Shown piece after piece: positions 32,728 through 46,419 of a stretch of 64,000 bases of DNA. How positions within the stretch are numbered: the stretch's first letter is position 1; the number at the start of each line of letters is the position of its first letter. This DNA comes from Parietaria judaica (Eukaryota > Streptophyta > Magnoliopsida > Rosales > Urticaceae). A program made the position numbers and the translations under genes. The notes under the pieces are model-generated. The model was not told where the DNA came from and ran no database searches. It saw nothing but the letters and a program-made list of their open reading frames with translations. The stretch is taken from the NCBI GenBank assembly GCA_954871525.1, contig OX940869.1, forward strand, positions 14,749,001-14,813,000, in the 5' to 3' direction.

Positions 32728-35700
32728 TGTGAATATTCAAGTTGGCTAAACTAAAATTTAAGTCAATTTACACTGAGAAAAATGAAAAATAGAGTAAAAT
32801 AATATAAAATAAAAATTGGAGGGTGGTTCAATTCCAAAGTCCCACTTCTAGCTGGGATAATTAGCTCATTAAATTCACTAAATGTCACATTAACTCTGAA
32901 CTCCTTTCTAACCAAATCTGGTTTTAACACCAAAGGAAAAATTCTTTTCTATGTACTTTATTTTTCTTTTTTATAAAATATATACCATACATTTTTAAAA
33001 GCATCCCCAAATATATGGACGTATTAGGATTACCGAATTTCAGTTCAGTATTTTCTACCAGATATCCTTTGGATTCTAACAACTTGATCATTACCCTTGA
33101 TTTCACAAATAGGAAGTGAATTCTTAGAACGTTGCCAAATTTACATATACACACATTTGACATATTTGCGTATCATATGATATTTTAAAGAGATGTATAA
33201 TATAGTTGCCGTTCTAACATTTCAAGGGAGGAGTGGAGTAGCATATCTAAGTTGATAATCTAGGGTATTTATTAATGATGCAGAAAATTGATAAGTAGAA
33301 TTTGGATTGGAATGGAGAAGGTACGAGACTCAATGAGAGTGGGCAAATCAAAAGTGGACCATTCTCTCTCTCTCTCTCTGAGATGCTACACTTTCGTAGG
33401 ACCTAATAATGGATAGGCTTCCTCCTACGTGACAGTGACCATTCATTCCTTCTTTCTTTCACTTTTCCATGTTTTTTCACTTTTTGCTATTTTTGTGAAT
33501 ATGGCCTTTCATTTCTCGAGCCCAAATTACCACTTACTATCATTTATTTTCAAATTTTGGGCCATTTTTATTTATTTATTTGGGTATTACTCGATGCCAT
33601 TTGGGCCTTTGACAATTTTTTAGCATCTTCAGTTTTCACTTTCCAATGGAGCTCTTCTTCATAATTTGTGTTTCAAATTAGTTACATTTATAAATATATT
33701 TTATATATATATATATTACTAGATGAATTTTGTTTATTTTTTTTTATGACATAAGAACTTAATAATTATTTATCACTCTTATTTGTCGGGAAATTAACTT
33801 TTTCTCATCCCTGTTCCGAAAAACTAGGATTTTTTTGGAACTGGTTCCGGTAATTTCACAATTCCGGTTTTAAAACTTCCCGGTTCCGATTCAAAATTTC
33901 TCGGTTTTAAAAGTGATTGACTTAAAAATAACATAAAGTTTGAAAAATAAAAAATTATAAACTATAAACTATACGAAGTATAGAAAATGACAATAAAAAT
34001 ATAAAATACACTAAAAATGACATATTAAAAACAAAAAAATAACATGTAGTTTAAAACCGGAACTGGTACCAAAACCGGGAAATATTTTTTAGGTACCGGT
34101 TTCGTTTCCCGGTTTTAAGGTAATCCCATTTTTATTTTTTTAAACCTGTCCCGGACCGGTATCGGAACCGGGACAAAACAGATGAAAAAAATTAAGGTAT
34201 TTATCAATACCTTAATTTATGTTTGAAAGCCCAATTATTTGGACCCATAAATTCGTAAGTCCATCAAAATAACACCCTAAATCCACACCATATATAAATA
34301 ATATTTTCTAAACCCTAGCACTCTCATGAATCATCGTGAATAACTGAATATAATACGAAAATGGAGGATCAACCACCTTGAATTATTTTTAAGGATATGT
34401 TAATGCCTTGTCTATATTTTTTTTAGATTACATGTACTCGTATTACAAGATATATTATCATGGTACGAATACTTGGCATTATTGGCCACAGACACTATCA
34501 ACAAAGATTACAAAATACACAATTTATGTGTCTTAAGGGATTGAACCCAAATACCTCATGAAGAATCTTATTGTAGTGGATTTATTGCTAGGCCAAACAA
34601 ACTTGGTTAATGTCTTGTCTAATCTAAAAAGTAACTGTTTATAGTGGAACCATGACACGTATGCTGGGGAAGGACAAATCTTTGACGGGTTATCAATGAA
34701 AATAATTTTACATTCTGTTTGTTTCTTATTAAAAGTTAAAAAAAAAATAGTTTTTTTTTTTTGTCGGCTATCTTAGCATCCCGGGGTGCCCTCGAACCGT
34801 AGTAGAGACTCGAGAAAACTTCTCGAAATGAAAGGGTCGGGAAAGGGTTTTTATGGATTCTACTCCAATGGATAGCTACAAAGTTCTAAAAATCTCGAAC
34901 TTGTTTATGGCATACTCTCAATATGTCTAAAATTTTTAGTTTGTCCGTATATAACTATAATGATTAAAAACTAAAAAACTAAAAATAAAGAGAAAGAAAG
35001 GAAGAAAAAGAAGACTTAAAAAAATAGTGGAGTTAAAGAAAAAAAGTGGAAATCGATAAAGTGAGCGAAGAGAGAAAAAAGAGAAAGAGAAAAAGAAGTA
35101 TCGAAAAAATTTATTGTATTAAGTCTCATTCTTACTAGTTATCAAATTTAACTTATATCAAATTACATTTATAATCATTATTTTGATAAACATAAAATTA
35201 TATCTTAAAATTACAATAATAGCCAATGTTAAAAAAATATTCAGGAGAACTATTGAAAAATATTAATAAAATGTTATATTTATCGTTAAATGTTTTTTTT
35301 TTTTTACTCTGAAATCCATCAATAACTCATAAAATAAAGTTATCAATTTTTATTTTTTTAAATCGATTTTGGTATTCTTAGAATCTTAGATGGCTACTTC
35401 ATATAAATGACATACATATTTATTTCAATATGAATGTTAAATGATGGTTAAAAAGAGCAGTGATAATATAGATTCCTCAGGCTTAATTGGTCCCCAGGCA
35501 GGCACTGGTGACAATTATTTGCTTAACCTGCATTACTATTTTGCACGACTCTGTAAAATTATTGGAATTCATACGCTTTTAATTTTTCTAATATTGAGGA
35601 AATACTTTTGATCAAGACTTCTATAAAATTACATTTTCTCCGAGTTAATTATTTCACTGTCCTTTTCTGGCCCTGTTCTTCGATTTCATGGAAAAGGGTT

Positions 35701-37505
35701 TAGCTTTTTCTCGTCAAAGTATTCAAATTATAGGGATCGAATTTTTTACTTTGTCCGCATATTTGTAGAGGTATAATTTCGTCAATGTCAATTTATATTG
35801 ATGCGACGAATACTATTCTATCATTTATGAAAATAGGCTTTAATTAAAAAAGCCCAATACTAAAATAAAGGCCCGTTAGCAAAGTCAAAGGAGGTCAACC
35901 CAAGGAAAAATCAACAGTCAAAGGAAGAATGTATAGAGGTTCATTGAACAACAAAGAAGACACGACGATGATGATTACGAAGGAGAATAATAAAGTTCGT
36001 CAATGAGGATGCGCCCATCGGTAAAGCCTCATCGATGAATCTTCATCGATGAAACCTCGCCGACGATACTTCATCACTAGGGAGGCCAAACCAAGAAACA
36101 GTGAAGGCAAAGAGCATAGCAACGATGACCAGTCAAGCAACAGTGTTGGTTCCAATGGGAATGGATCTGCCAAAGAACACACGTAGAGCAAGAAAAAGAA
36201 AGAAAACTAGTAGAAAAAACCTTTCTAATTAATGTTGAAGGCAAAATAATAATAACGGAGTTCCAAAAAATAAATAATAACACTAGTATTTATAGGGGAC
36301 CAGAAACGCTAACCCTACCAGAAACTTCCTAAAATAAAATCAATCAAATCTTTACATTTACACGAATCCTAAAAGAATCAGGAAACCAAATTAAATCTCA
36401 AAACTTGCTCCTCAAGTTTGTCACCTTCAAGGAATAGCTTCCGTTGATTTTGGCGTGTGTCCCTACCCGAGCTGGTCGGGATATTTCTTCTCGGGAGCAT
36501 TTCTGCTCGGGCCCATTCCTGGTGGGGAGCTTTCTGGTGGGGGACAATCCTGGTGAGGGTTGTTGAGCCAAATCAAGCTTAAACTCACAGACAGACGACG
36601 AGGACAAAGGCGTCAGGGAGCATTCAATGCGAGCGTCCCCTCGGGATTAGCAATGGTAGTTACGAGTGTTATTGTTGCGTAATAAATACAATTATGAGGG
36701 AATCAAACGCAAATTTTAACCGACCATTTACGAGGTCAGATCTTGATTATGAAGCTCTAATAGCAAGCTAAAAGATGTAAAAGAAGGATCGAAAATTCTT
36801 TACAAGACATAGAATATAGTCACACCAAATTCGCAAGCATCTTATTCTCTTCAAACTCATTTTCGTTTGCGTGATTAAGTTTAAACGGAAAGACACGAGC
36901 TCTTAGGTAACTTAAAAGCAGAATTACACCGATCGTGAATCCGTGATTGTTGCGGTGATTTTTCACTTCAACAATATTCAAAAATATATTTTTTTAAAGA
37001 AAAGAAAAGAATAATATGACTTAAACGCTACAAATTATAGGATTTAAAATATACAAATATTTTTTTCTTTTAATTTTTTCTTTATTTTTTCTTTTATCAC
37101 TAACGAGATGATTCTTTATGATACATTAATGATTTTAACTTACAACATTACGGAGAATGACGAAGTGATGAGAAATGAAGACTATGGATTAAATACATTA
37201 AATGGTAAAATATTGAAAATTAAAAAATATGCCTATTTCTTTTAGAAGAGAGTAAACTTGAAGGTTTATCAAAAGTTTGGGGGTGAAACCTGCGTATATG
37301 ATAAAAACTGAAGTACTTATATGTCTCTAATAAATGATAATAACTTAAATAATTAGGTCTTCAATAATAACATAAATACTTATGCCACAATAGATATTGA
37401 TATTTGTGGAAGTTAACGGTTTAGTACTAACGGCATAAACAATTTTTAAAAGTTAGAACTTTTACTTGTTTAATAAGATTTGGAATATGTTGTAAATTTT
37501 GTGGT
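32728..37505. other. Intergenic region with old transposon traces
   Basis: Contains a (TC)n run at 33363-33380 and a patch at about 33830-34180 rich in ACCGG/CCGGT motifs like the subterminal repeats of the hAT element at 2438. At 36000-36800 there is a region with a minus-strand CCTATAAATA box (about 36290) and a degenerate primer-site-like GAAGCTCTAATAGCAAG (36751), possibly a decayed LTR element. No host gene was recognised. Confidence 0.5.
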
Positions 37506-37510
37506 ACTTT

Positions 37511-40206
37511 TGTTGGACATATGTGTCCCTAAACAAGATATTTTATCCATTTGTAAAAGATTATGACAAGTCGTTGAATAAAGATGATGCTTATTATGAT
37601 AATCTTATTATAGTTTCTGGTAGAGTAAAATAGAATGTTTGATCCTTAGTTCATATAGGATGCAATTACGAATTATTATCACAACAGAGTCAATGTGAAG
37701 AAGAATTAATAATCATATTAAAATGTCCGTGACCTGATTAACTGGGTGGGAGCCCATTAATCGTATAAGGTCATTAATGTGACTAAGTGACAATCCTATT
37801 CTGGATTTTGTGTGTGTCACACTCACTAGAAGTGCATTAAGTACGAAGTGTCTTCATATAAGACCGTCACTGATAACTTGGAGTTGAGTCACTAGTAGAT
37901 GATCAAATGGATATTCGATCTAAGTCCTGAGTGATCTTGAGTCTGAGCTGCTGGCTTGATTGTTCTTTGATGTAACCGTTAAAGAACACAATATATTACC
38001 GTTGTTCCCAACACTATTATTTTGGGAACATGATAGTCAGCAGTAAGGGTAGCTTGGTCATAGACATGGGCATCACACAGCTCTCTTCAGAGTCATGATG
38101 ATTCCCTTGATTGTCGGTGGTGAGAAGTGAGAGGTACCCGTGCGCAACTTATGAATCGAAACCATAAGTGGGTTACTCATAATATTACTGACTGAGTCAA
38201 GGATGAAAATGCAATGAGGGGCATAATGGTAGAAACCGCCTGCTCGTGTGTGGATCATCAAGTGAAAGATCAATAACCCGAATTTGATTGTATCAATGGA
38301 CACCCTGCTATTATAAAGGGAATAATATATACCGTATCATTAAAGAGTGCAGCCTCGGGTCTATAGTGGAATAATTTCGAGGTTTGACGAACAACTAGCA
38401 GTTCGTTGGAGCTTAAGTGATACGGGTCCATGGTCCCCAGGATAGCTCCATAACGGATGATACGTACGTGATAAAAACATTGAAATATTTTTAAGATCAT
38501 TTGGCAAGACTCATAAAACTGAAGTCTGTGACAGACATCAGATAGTTTTATCAGTAGCGTAGCAAAAGTACCATATCTTGGTAACCGAAATTAACAGACA
38601 AAATAAAATAGAATTTGGATTTTCTGTCAACATAAAAGTTGTTGGAAATTAAATTCTAAGCAACTTTTCTTTTGGAACCGAGTCGTTTCGACGTACGGTT
38701 TGTGATTTAGAGAATTTCTAAGTTTGTGATCGTTTCGGTAAACTATGAAATTAAATCACATGTCACGAATTTAAATGATGGTGTGTCACCATGACATTTA
38801 AATGTGTGATATTGAGATCAGAGAATATTAATATAATTTAATTATTCGAATTTAATTATTAATGTATTATTAATAATTATTCAATAAATAATAGATTTAT
38901 ATTAATATGAAAAATAATATATTTTAAATATATTATAGTGTAGAAATCGAATTGGGCTTTTGGAATGTGGATCCATTCACATTCGAATGGATAGACTTTG
39001 GTCTTTCCATAATTGCGGCAAAAGTACCAAAAGTTTGGTAATTGAGAAAAACCGTAAAATCAATTTAATCCATTGGATCGGTTATGATTTAATATCAACC
39101 ATTGGATTAGGATATTGATGAATTCGAATTTAATGACTTGGTGATCAAGTTTCATTTTTCTAATTTGATTAATTAATTATATCCGTTAGATCGGTCTAAT
39201 AATTTAATCTTTACCGTTGGATTGGAAATTAATTAATTATATATAATTATATTATTTTCGAATTATAGTTTAAGGATAAATTCGAAATTGTTTTTTTTAT
39301 TAAATCTTTTTATATTTGATTTTATCCTAAACTAATTTGATCCATTAGATCGGTTTAAAGATTTATCTCAACCGTTGGATCTAGATAATGATAATTCGAA
39401 TTTTAATAAATATATATATATATAATTCGAATTTATAAAGATAAGAAGATAAGATTGGATTTTTTATTTTATCCTAATCTTTCTTATTTAATTAAATCCC
39501 TAATTAATTATATCCATTGGATTTAGATGAGATTAAATCTGGACCATTGGATTGAGATAATTAATTATATTTAATAAATGAAATTCGAAAATAAGAGAGG
39601 GAATTTCTCCAATTCGGTTACGGTTTGAGCCTATAAATAGGAGGCTCATTCTACACATTTTTCACACCTTTCCCTAGAGAAAAATTCGAACTCTCCCTCT
39701 CCTTTAGGGTCTGCGAATTTTCTCTCTGATCTCTCTTTCTGGTTCGGCTTAAGAGACTTAGTTCGCCGGAAGCTTAAAAAGAACCATCAGTTTAAATTTT
39801 GCGACGGAGTCCTGCCGGCGAAGCCCACGCTTCGGTACGAGGATTCCAGGAGAATATCCCGGAAGATCACGGGAGTTTCCCTCAGCACCGGCGGAGCCCT
39901 GCCCGATTCAGAACGCGCAGCCGGAAGTCGTCGATAGAGGTACGGCCTTATGCATTGGGTTAATAAATGCAACCATTTACTGCTTTCTATTTATTTCCTA
40001 TTATGACTAGATTATTAATAATGATTTATGAATATTAAATTACATAATATTTATCAGATCTTGTTAAATGGTTATTATCCGATATCCGGACCGTTGGACA
40101 AATAACAAGTTATTCCGCTTTAAATTAATTTTTTAAATGTTACCCGGACGGTTCGGAGGTACAATTCGTGATAATTTTCATGGAATCCGAGACGTGATTT
40201 CCAACA
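37511..40206 (+). repeat. 5' LTR of element D, 2696 bp
   Basis: TGTTGGACATATGTGTCC to TTTCCAACA. TATA box CTATAAATAGG at 39631-39641, then a CT-rich region. Near 37857 it lacks about 40 bp that the 3' LTR keeps (44802-44840), with a short repeat (CATAT) at the breakpoint. Confidence 0.92.
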
Positions 40207-40208
40207 AT

Positions 40209-40220
40209 TGGTATCAGAGC
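40209..40220 (+). other. Primer binding site, element D
   Basis: TGGTATCAGAGC two bases after the LTR, a perfect initiator-methionine tRNA primer site. Confidence 0.92.
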
Positions 40221-41894
40221 CATGGTTCAAGGATAAATAATTACGTAATTTAATTAATAGGTTTTAAAGAACGAATTATTTGATGAATAAAATTAATTAT
40301 TTAAAATTGAAATTTTTGAATTTCTAGATATTTTAAATATTAATTTAAAATAAGAAAATTACTCGACCTGAATAATCGGACCGGGTAGTTGGATTGGGCT
40401 AAGCTTGGCAGCCCAGCCCGAGAATGGCATGAACAGGGGCTGCCGCTGCAGCCCCAGGGAATTCGCCAGGGCGAAGCCCACGGGCAAGGCCCTCGCCAAG
40501 GTCACTCGGCTAGGGCTATGGCTCCCGTGTGGGCCTGGCGGGCTGGCCGCAGGCCACGTTTCCTGGCAGCAGAATGGGCCTGCAGGCCCAGCCCGAAGGG
40601 CTCGGGTAATTGCCCTGGCCTACCCGTGGGCTGTCCCTGCCCATTCCACGGGCACGTGGGCCCGGGCTTAAGCCCAGAGGGCCCACGTGCATTTTTTAAT
40701 ATGGGTCGGATTTTTATTCTGACCCGGATCCCGTGGATTAATTATTAATTATTATTAATGAAATTAATATTTATGAATTAAAATTAATTATGATTAATTA
40801 ATATAAATTAAAATATGGATGTTATTTTCGGATAAATAACATTGTCTTATTTTAATAAATTCATAAAATTAAATATGGATGTTATTTTATGATTAAATAA
40901 CATTGTCTTATTTAATGAGTTAAAATATGTATGATAATATTCGAAGAATAATATCATTGTCTTATTTTAATATTTCATAAATAATTATTAAAGGGCATTA
41001 AAATGTTTAATGATAATTCTTAGAGAATAAGTATCGTTAACATAAAATTATAAATATTCATCATAGATATAATTTGTTATAACCTATTTTCATAACCCTC
41101 AAACATAGTGTCTATGTTTAGATCATTATTAATATGTTTATATAGGATAGATATAAATAATAAAGAGTAAATGTTAAAGTGTTAATTATTAGTCGGAAAA
41201 ATTTCAAACGTACAATCTTGCCTAACGAAGAGGGAATCAAAAGTGGGGCCGGTTCACCATCCACTTCTGGGTGACCGGTTAGGACCCCTCCCATCGATCT
41301 GGAGAGCGTACGGTTTGATCTATCACTACCGACGAAATAATAAACACATTTCTAAGGCTTATTTAAAATTACGCGTCGTAATAAATAAAGCCAAAATATA
41401 AACTTTTAATGTGTCATTAATAGACAGTTTATATAATAAGTTTTTATAACTTAGAAATTAAAAACGTTATTTACTAAAAACAATGGCAAGTATAGAATAA
41501 AACAAAGGTATCCATTATTACTATCACAAGGTCTGCTAACCACACCGCCTCGAGTCACCCTAGTGTGTCCATTCCCTAAGAAAGGTGTGCTTGTGGAAGG
41601 TTTTACACCGTGATAGTTCCAAAAGAATATGGGGACAGAGGAATCTTGGAAATGGACCGCGAGTCACCCTAGAGTGACCATTCCCTAAGGACGACGTTTC
41701 CAAGAGGATCCCGAGAACCAAAAATAATGGGTTAAGCTTGCATGGAAGTTGGTGCTTCCCGACCGTCTATGGTGATAGTTAATAATCACAGAAGGGTTAA
41801 GTTTGCATCATGTAACTATTTCGAATAAAATATTTTTCTAAACATTCTACCTATAATAAAGTTTAATAAGTTTCTTTTTCAATGCCAGTCTAAA
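40221..41894 (+). other. Untranslated leader of element D
   Basis: GC-rich block at 40380-40740 and repeated segments CGAGTCACCCTAG.GTG.CCATTCCCTAAG at about 41550 and 41660, equivalent to the inverted repeats in the leader of element B. An ORF across the GC-rich block (40389-40748) is a composition effect. A three-codon ORF ATGCCAGTCTAA at 41881-41892 precedes gag. Confidence 0.65.
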
Positions 41895-42733
41895 ATGTCG
41901 AATCCCATCATGTCATTGCTTTCGAACAACACTCTCGCCGGAAGTAACTTTCCAAAATGGAAGAGCAATATAAACATTGTCTTGATCAGTGAAAATATAC
42001 GCTTTGTTCTCACTGATGAATGTCCCCCTGCACCGGCTGCTAACAGCGCCAGAGGTGTGAATGAACTCTATGACTCTTGGATTTATGCAAACAATCGTGC
42101 TAAGGCATATATGCTGGCTAGCATGTCTGATTCACTGAGAGTCAAGTTAGAGGAAAAGGACGCTGCTTATGAGATCATGGAATCTCTCCAAGGAATGTAT
42201 GGAAAGCAGTCTGAGCAAGCTCAACATGAAGCGACTCGTCGCTACATGAATGCCAAAATGAAATCATGGACATATGTTCGTGACCACGTTATGAGCATGA
42301 CCAATTGGTTTAATGAGGCTGAGCTGCCTGGGGCCGTGGTGGATGAGAAGTCTCAGATCAGCATTATTCTTAATTTGCTGTCACCTGAGTTTGTTCCATT
42401 CACCAGCAACTACATTATGAACAAACTGAAATATGGTTTGACACAGCTGATTAATGAGTTGCAAACCTTTGAGGACATCTCGGGTTTGGTGAAGAAAAAG
42501 TCTGAATTGAATATAGCATTCAAGAAGGATCTTCATCTAAGAACCCGAGAATGAAGAAAAGGCCCGGTCCTAAGAAAAAGTGGGGGAGGAATTTCCAGCC
42601 GAATATTGCAGACAAGAAAGCCGCTGAGAAAGGAAGATGCTTCCTTTGCAAGGAAAAGGGACATTGGAAGAGAGATTGTCCCAAATTCCAAAATGAAAAG
42701 AAGAACGAAACTGGTGAGTGTCTCACCCGATAA
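41895..42733 (+). pseudogene. Copia gag of element D, one frameshift
   Basis: ATG 41895 opens 219 residues of copia gag (helical capsid region with FPKWK near the start, LPGAVVDEKSQI in the middle). The frame ends at 42554, but the C-terminal part continues in another frame (to 42733) and carries the CCHC zinc knuckle CFLCKEKGHWKRDC. The indel lies near 42520-42550, just before the RNA-binding part. Gag would build the particle that packages element RNA. Element B lacks this gene. Confidence 0.88.
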
Positions 42734-43184
42734 GTTTCCAATACACATTTGTTTTAGAAAGTCTTTATCTCCAAAGATCTAAAACTGAAATATGTGATAT
42801 TCTTTGTTTTCAGCAGCAGCTAAGGAGTGATTGTCTGTAGTCATCCGAGAGTCTCGGTGATCCTTATCAGCAGCAGAGGAAGAGACTAATTTTTATTTTA
42901 TTTTTACTCAATTCTTGTTTGGATCTATGTTGAAGGGTGATTTGAAAAACTATTCGACCTTTTTTTTTAACAATATTAATTTTTTATTTAATGAAGTTTT
43001 ATTTCGATCCTATGAATTCTTGAGTAAATTTATGAGCTCTTCATCGATAGATAAACCTTTACATGCCTTTAGCATTAACTTGTTTAAAATGTAAAGGTTG
43101 ATATCTAAACATAGTAATAAGTTTACTATAATGGAAATCTCAAGACAATTGGTAAGTAAATTACCATGTTGTTCTTATGACAAA
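42734..43184 (+). other. Deletion zone of element D
   Basis: Only about 450 bp of AT-rich sequence lies between gag and the RT remnant, where an intact relative (element B) has protease and integrase of more than 2 kb. No protease DSG or integrase motif is seen. Confidence 0.7.
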
Positions 43185-44440
43185 GTCACGACGCCGATAA
43201 CAGTGCCTGTTGTCGAAGAGAGTGCGGAAACCACGGTCCCAAATCAGAACCAAGGGGTACTTAAACGTAGTGGGAGGTTCAAAAGACCTGTTGAGCGCTA
43301 CGAACATACCCAGTTGGAATTTCACCTAGCTGTTACAAACACTAGTGTTGAAGATCCCATAGGCTATGAGCAAGCTATGTTGGATTCTGATAAGGGAGAA
43401 TGGCAGGAAGCCATGAATCAAGAAATAGAATCAGTGGATTCTAATGAAGTCTGGGAACTTGTAGACTTACCAGATGGCTTCAAAACCATTGGCTGTAAGT
43501 GGGTATACAAGCGAAAGAGAGGAGTGGACGGGAAGGTTGAAAAATTCAAGGCTAGACTAGTGGCTAAGGGTTTTACCCAGAGGGAAGGTATTGATTTCGA
43601 TGATACCTTCGCTCCAGTCGCTAAGTATAAGTCCATCCGGATTCTCATGGCCATAGTCTGTAGTCTCAATTACGAGATTTGGCAGATGGACGTCAAAACC
43701 GCCTTCCTGAACAGGTACATTGACGAGAACATCTATATGGACCAACCAGAAGGGTTGTACCCTATGCTTCAGCAGTGGGAAGTCTGATGTACGCTATGCA
43801 GTGTACTAGGCCAGACATCTGTTACGCTGTGGGAATTGTTAGCAGATACCAATCCAACCCTGGTATGGCTCACTGGACAGTAGTGAAGAACATTCTCAAG
43901 TATCTTCGGAGAACGAGAGACTATATGTTAGTGTTTTCAGGATCAGAACTGAATCCACTAGGTTACACTGATTCAGACTTTATGTCTGATAAAGACGCGA
44001 GAAAATCGACGTCGGGAGCAGTGTTCACCCTTGCTGGTGGAGCGATATTCTGGAGAAGCGTAAAGCAATCCAATATCGCGGATTCCACAATGGAAGCTGA
44101 ATACGTGGCAGCTTGTGAGGCAGCCAAAGAATCAGTTTGGTTCAAGAATTTCTACATAGAGCTGGGAGTTGTTCCAGATGTAGATGGGCCCCAAACACTA
44201 TACTGTGACAACAGTGGTGCGGCGGCAAATTCTAAAGAGCCCAGAGACCATAACAAGGCGAAACATATAGAGAGAAAATACCATCTTATTAGAGAGATAG
44301 TACGTCGAGGCGATGTACGGGTTGTGAAAATAGCTTCGGAAGACAATCTGGCTGATCCATTCACCAAGACGTTGCCAGAGAAAATATTCAGGAGGCATCT
44401 GGAGAGTATGGGTCTGAAAGAGATGGATCATCTTCTTTAA
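43185..44440 (+). pseudogene. Copia RT/RNase H remnant of element D
   Basis: First segment (frame 43098-43787) matches the linker and the start of reverse transcriptase through the MDQPEG motif. The next segment, in another frame (43775-44440), resumes in the thumb/connection region and RNase H (TMEAEY, YCDNSG), ending LLSTOP at 44438-44440. Compared with element B, roughly 190 residues including YVDD are missing at about 43757. The frame changes at the junction, so the product is dead. Confidence 0.9.
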
Positions 44441-44443
44441 GTA

Positions 44444-44455
44444 CAAGTGGGAGAT
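44444..44455 (+). other. Polypurine tract, element D
   Basis: CAAGTGGGAGAT immediately before the 3' LTR, as in element B. Confidence 0.88.
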
Positions 44456-46414
44456 TGTTGGACATATGTGTCCTTAAACAAGATATTTTATCCATTTGTA
44501 AAAGATTATGACAAGTCGTTGAATAAAGATGATGCTTATTATGATAATCTTATTATAGTTTCTGGTAGAGTAAAATAGAATGTTTGATCCTTAGTTCATA
44601 TAGGATGCAATTATGAATTATTATCACAACAGAGTCAATGTGAAGAAGAATTAATAATCATATTAAAATGTCCGTGACCTGATTAACTGGGTGGGAGCCC
44701 ATTAATCGTATAAGGTCATTAATGTGACTAAGTGACAATCCTATTCTGGATTTTGTGTGTGTCACACTCACTAGAAGTGCATTAAGTATGAAGTGTCTTC
44801 ATATTGGACTGTACCTGACTTAAACTCCGGAAGTTATCATATAAGACTGTCACTGATAACTTGGAGTTAAGTCACTAGTAGATGATCAAATGGATATTTG
44901 ATCTAAATCCTGAGTGAACTTGAATCTGTGATTTTTCTTTGATTTAACCGTTAAAGAACACAATATATTACCGTTGTTCCCAACACTATTATTTTGGGAA
45001 CATGATAGTCAGCAGTAAGGGTAGCTTGGTCATAGACATGGGCATCACACAGCTCTCTTCAGAGTCATGATGATTCCCTTGATTGTCGGTAGTGAGAAGT
45101 TAGTGGTACCCGTGCACAACTTATGAATCGAAACCGTAAGTGGGTTACTCATAATATTACTGACTGAGTCAAGGATGAAAATGCAATGAGGGGCATAACG
45201 GTAGAAACCGCCTGCTTCGTGTGTGGATCATCAAGTGAAAGATCAATAACCCGAATTTGATTGTATCAATGGACACCCTGCTATTATAAAGGGAATAATA
45301 TATACCGTATCATTAAAGAGTGCAGCCTCGGGTCTATAGTGGAATCACTTCGAGGTTTGACGAACAACTAGCAGTTCGTTGGAGCTTAAGTAATACAGGT
45401 CCATGGTCCACAGGATAGCTCCATAACGGATGATACGTACGTGATAAAAACATTGAAATATTTTTAAGATCATTTGGCAAGACTCATAAAACTGAAGTCT
45501 GTGACAGACATCAGATAGTTTTATCAGTAGCGTGGCAAAAATACCATATCTTGGTAACCGAATTTAACTGACAAAATAAAGTAGAATTTGGATTTTCTAT
45601 CAACATAAAAGTTGTTGGAAATTAAATTCTAAGCAACTTTGCTTTTGGAACCGAGTCGTTTCGACGTACGGTTTGTGATTTAGAGAATTTCTAAGTTTGT
45701 GATCGTTTCGGTAAACTATGAAATTAAATCACATGTCACGAATTTAAATGATGGTGTGTCACCATGACATTTAAATGTGTGATATTGAGATCAGAGAATA
45801 TTAATATAATTTAATTATTCGAATTCGGTTACGGTTTGAGCCTATAAATAGGAGGCTCATTCTACACATTTTTCACACCTTTCCCCAGAGAAAAATTCAA
45901 ACTCTCCCTCTCCTTTAGGGTCTGCGAATTTTCTCTCTGATCTCTCTTTCTGGTTCGGCTTAAGAGACTTAGTTCTCCGGAAGCTTAAAAAGAACCATCA
46001 GTTTAAATTTTGCGACGAAGTCCTGCCGGCGAAGCCCACGCTTCGGTACGAGGATTCCAGGAGAATATCCCGGAAGATCACGGGAGTTTCCCTCAGCACC
46101 GGCAGAGCCCTGCCCGATTCAGAACGCGCAGCCGGAAGTCGTCAATAGAGGTACGGCCTTATGCATTGGGTTAATAAATGCAACCATTTACTGCTTTCTA
46201 TTTATTTCCTATTATGAATAGATTATTAATGATTTATGAATATTAAATTACATAATATTTATCAGATCTTGTTAAATGGTTATTATCCGATATCCGGACC
46301 GTTGGACGGATAAAAGGTTACTCCGCTTTAAAGTAATTTTTTAAATGTTACCCGGACGGTTCGGAGGTACAATTCGTGATAATTTTCATGGAATCCGAGA
46401 CGTGATTTCCAACA
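44456..46414 (+). repeat. 3' LTR of element D, internally deleted
   Basis: 1959 bp. It matches the 5' LTR except that about 760 bp (equivalent of about 38850-39610) are missing at 45821-45826, where GAATT joins the two sides. The TATA box (45841 region) and both termini are kept. Confidence 0.9.
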
Positions 46415-46419
46415 ACTTT

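Larger units (their letters stand above)
37511..46414 (+). mobile_element. Copia element D, gag retained, pol mostly deleted
   Basis: Same family as B, in plus orientation: 5' LTR 37511-40206, primer site 40209-40220, leader, gag 41895-42733, a remnant of pol 43185-44440, polypurine tract 44444-44455, 3' LTR 44456-46414. The target duplication ACTTT (37506-37510 and 46415-46419) is intact. Protease, integrase and the reverse transcriptase catalytic segment are missing, so it cannot copy itself. Confidence 0.93.

Noticed and set aside
36000..36800. Possible small LTR element (minus-strand TATA and primer-site-like sequence)
   Set aside because: The two sides share no repeat that could be paired LTRs, and the primer site has several mismatches. 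Left as a trace only.
40389..40748. 119-codon ORF in the leader of element D
   Set aside because: Lies in the GC-rich leader before gag, overlaps another frame of similar size, and the equivalent leader of element B is also untranslated.
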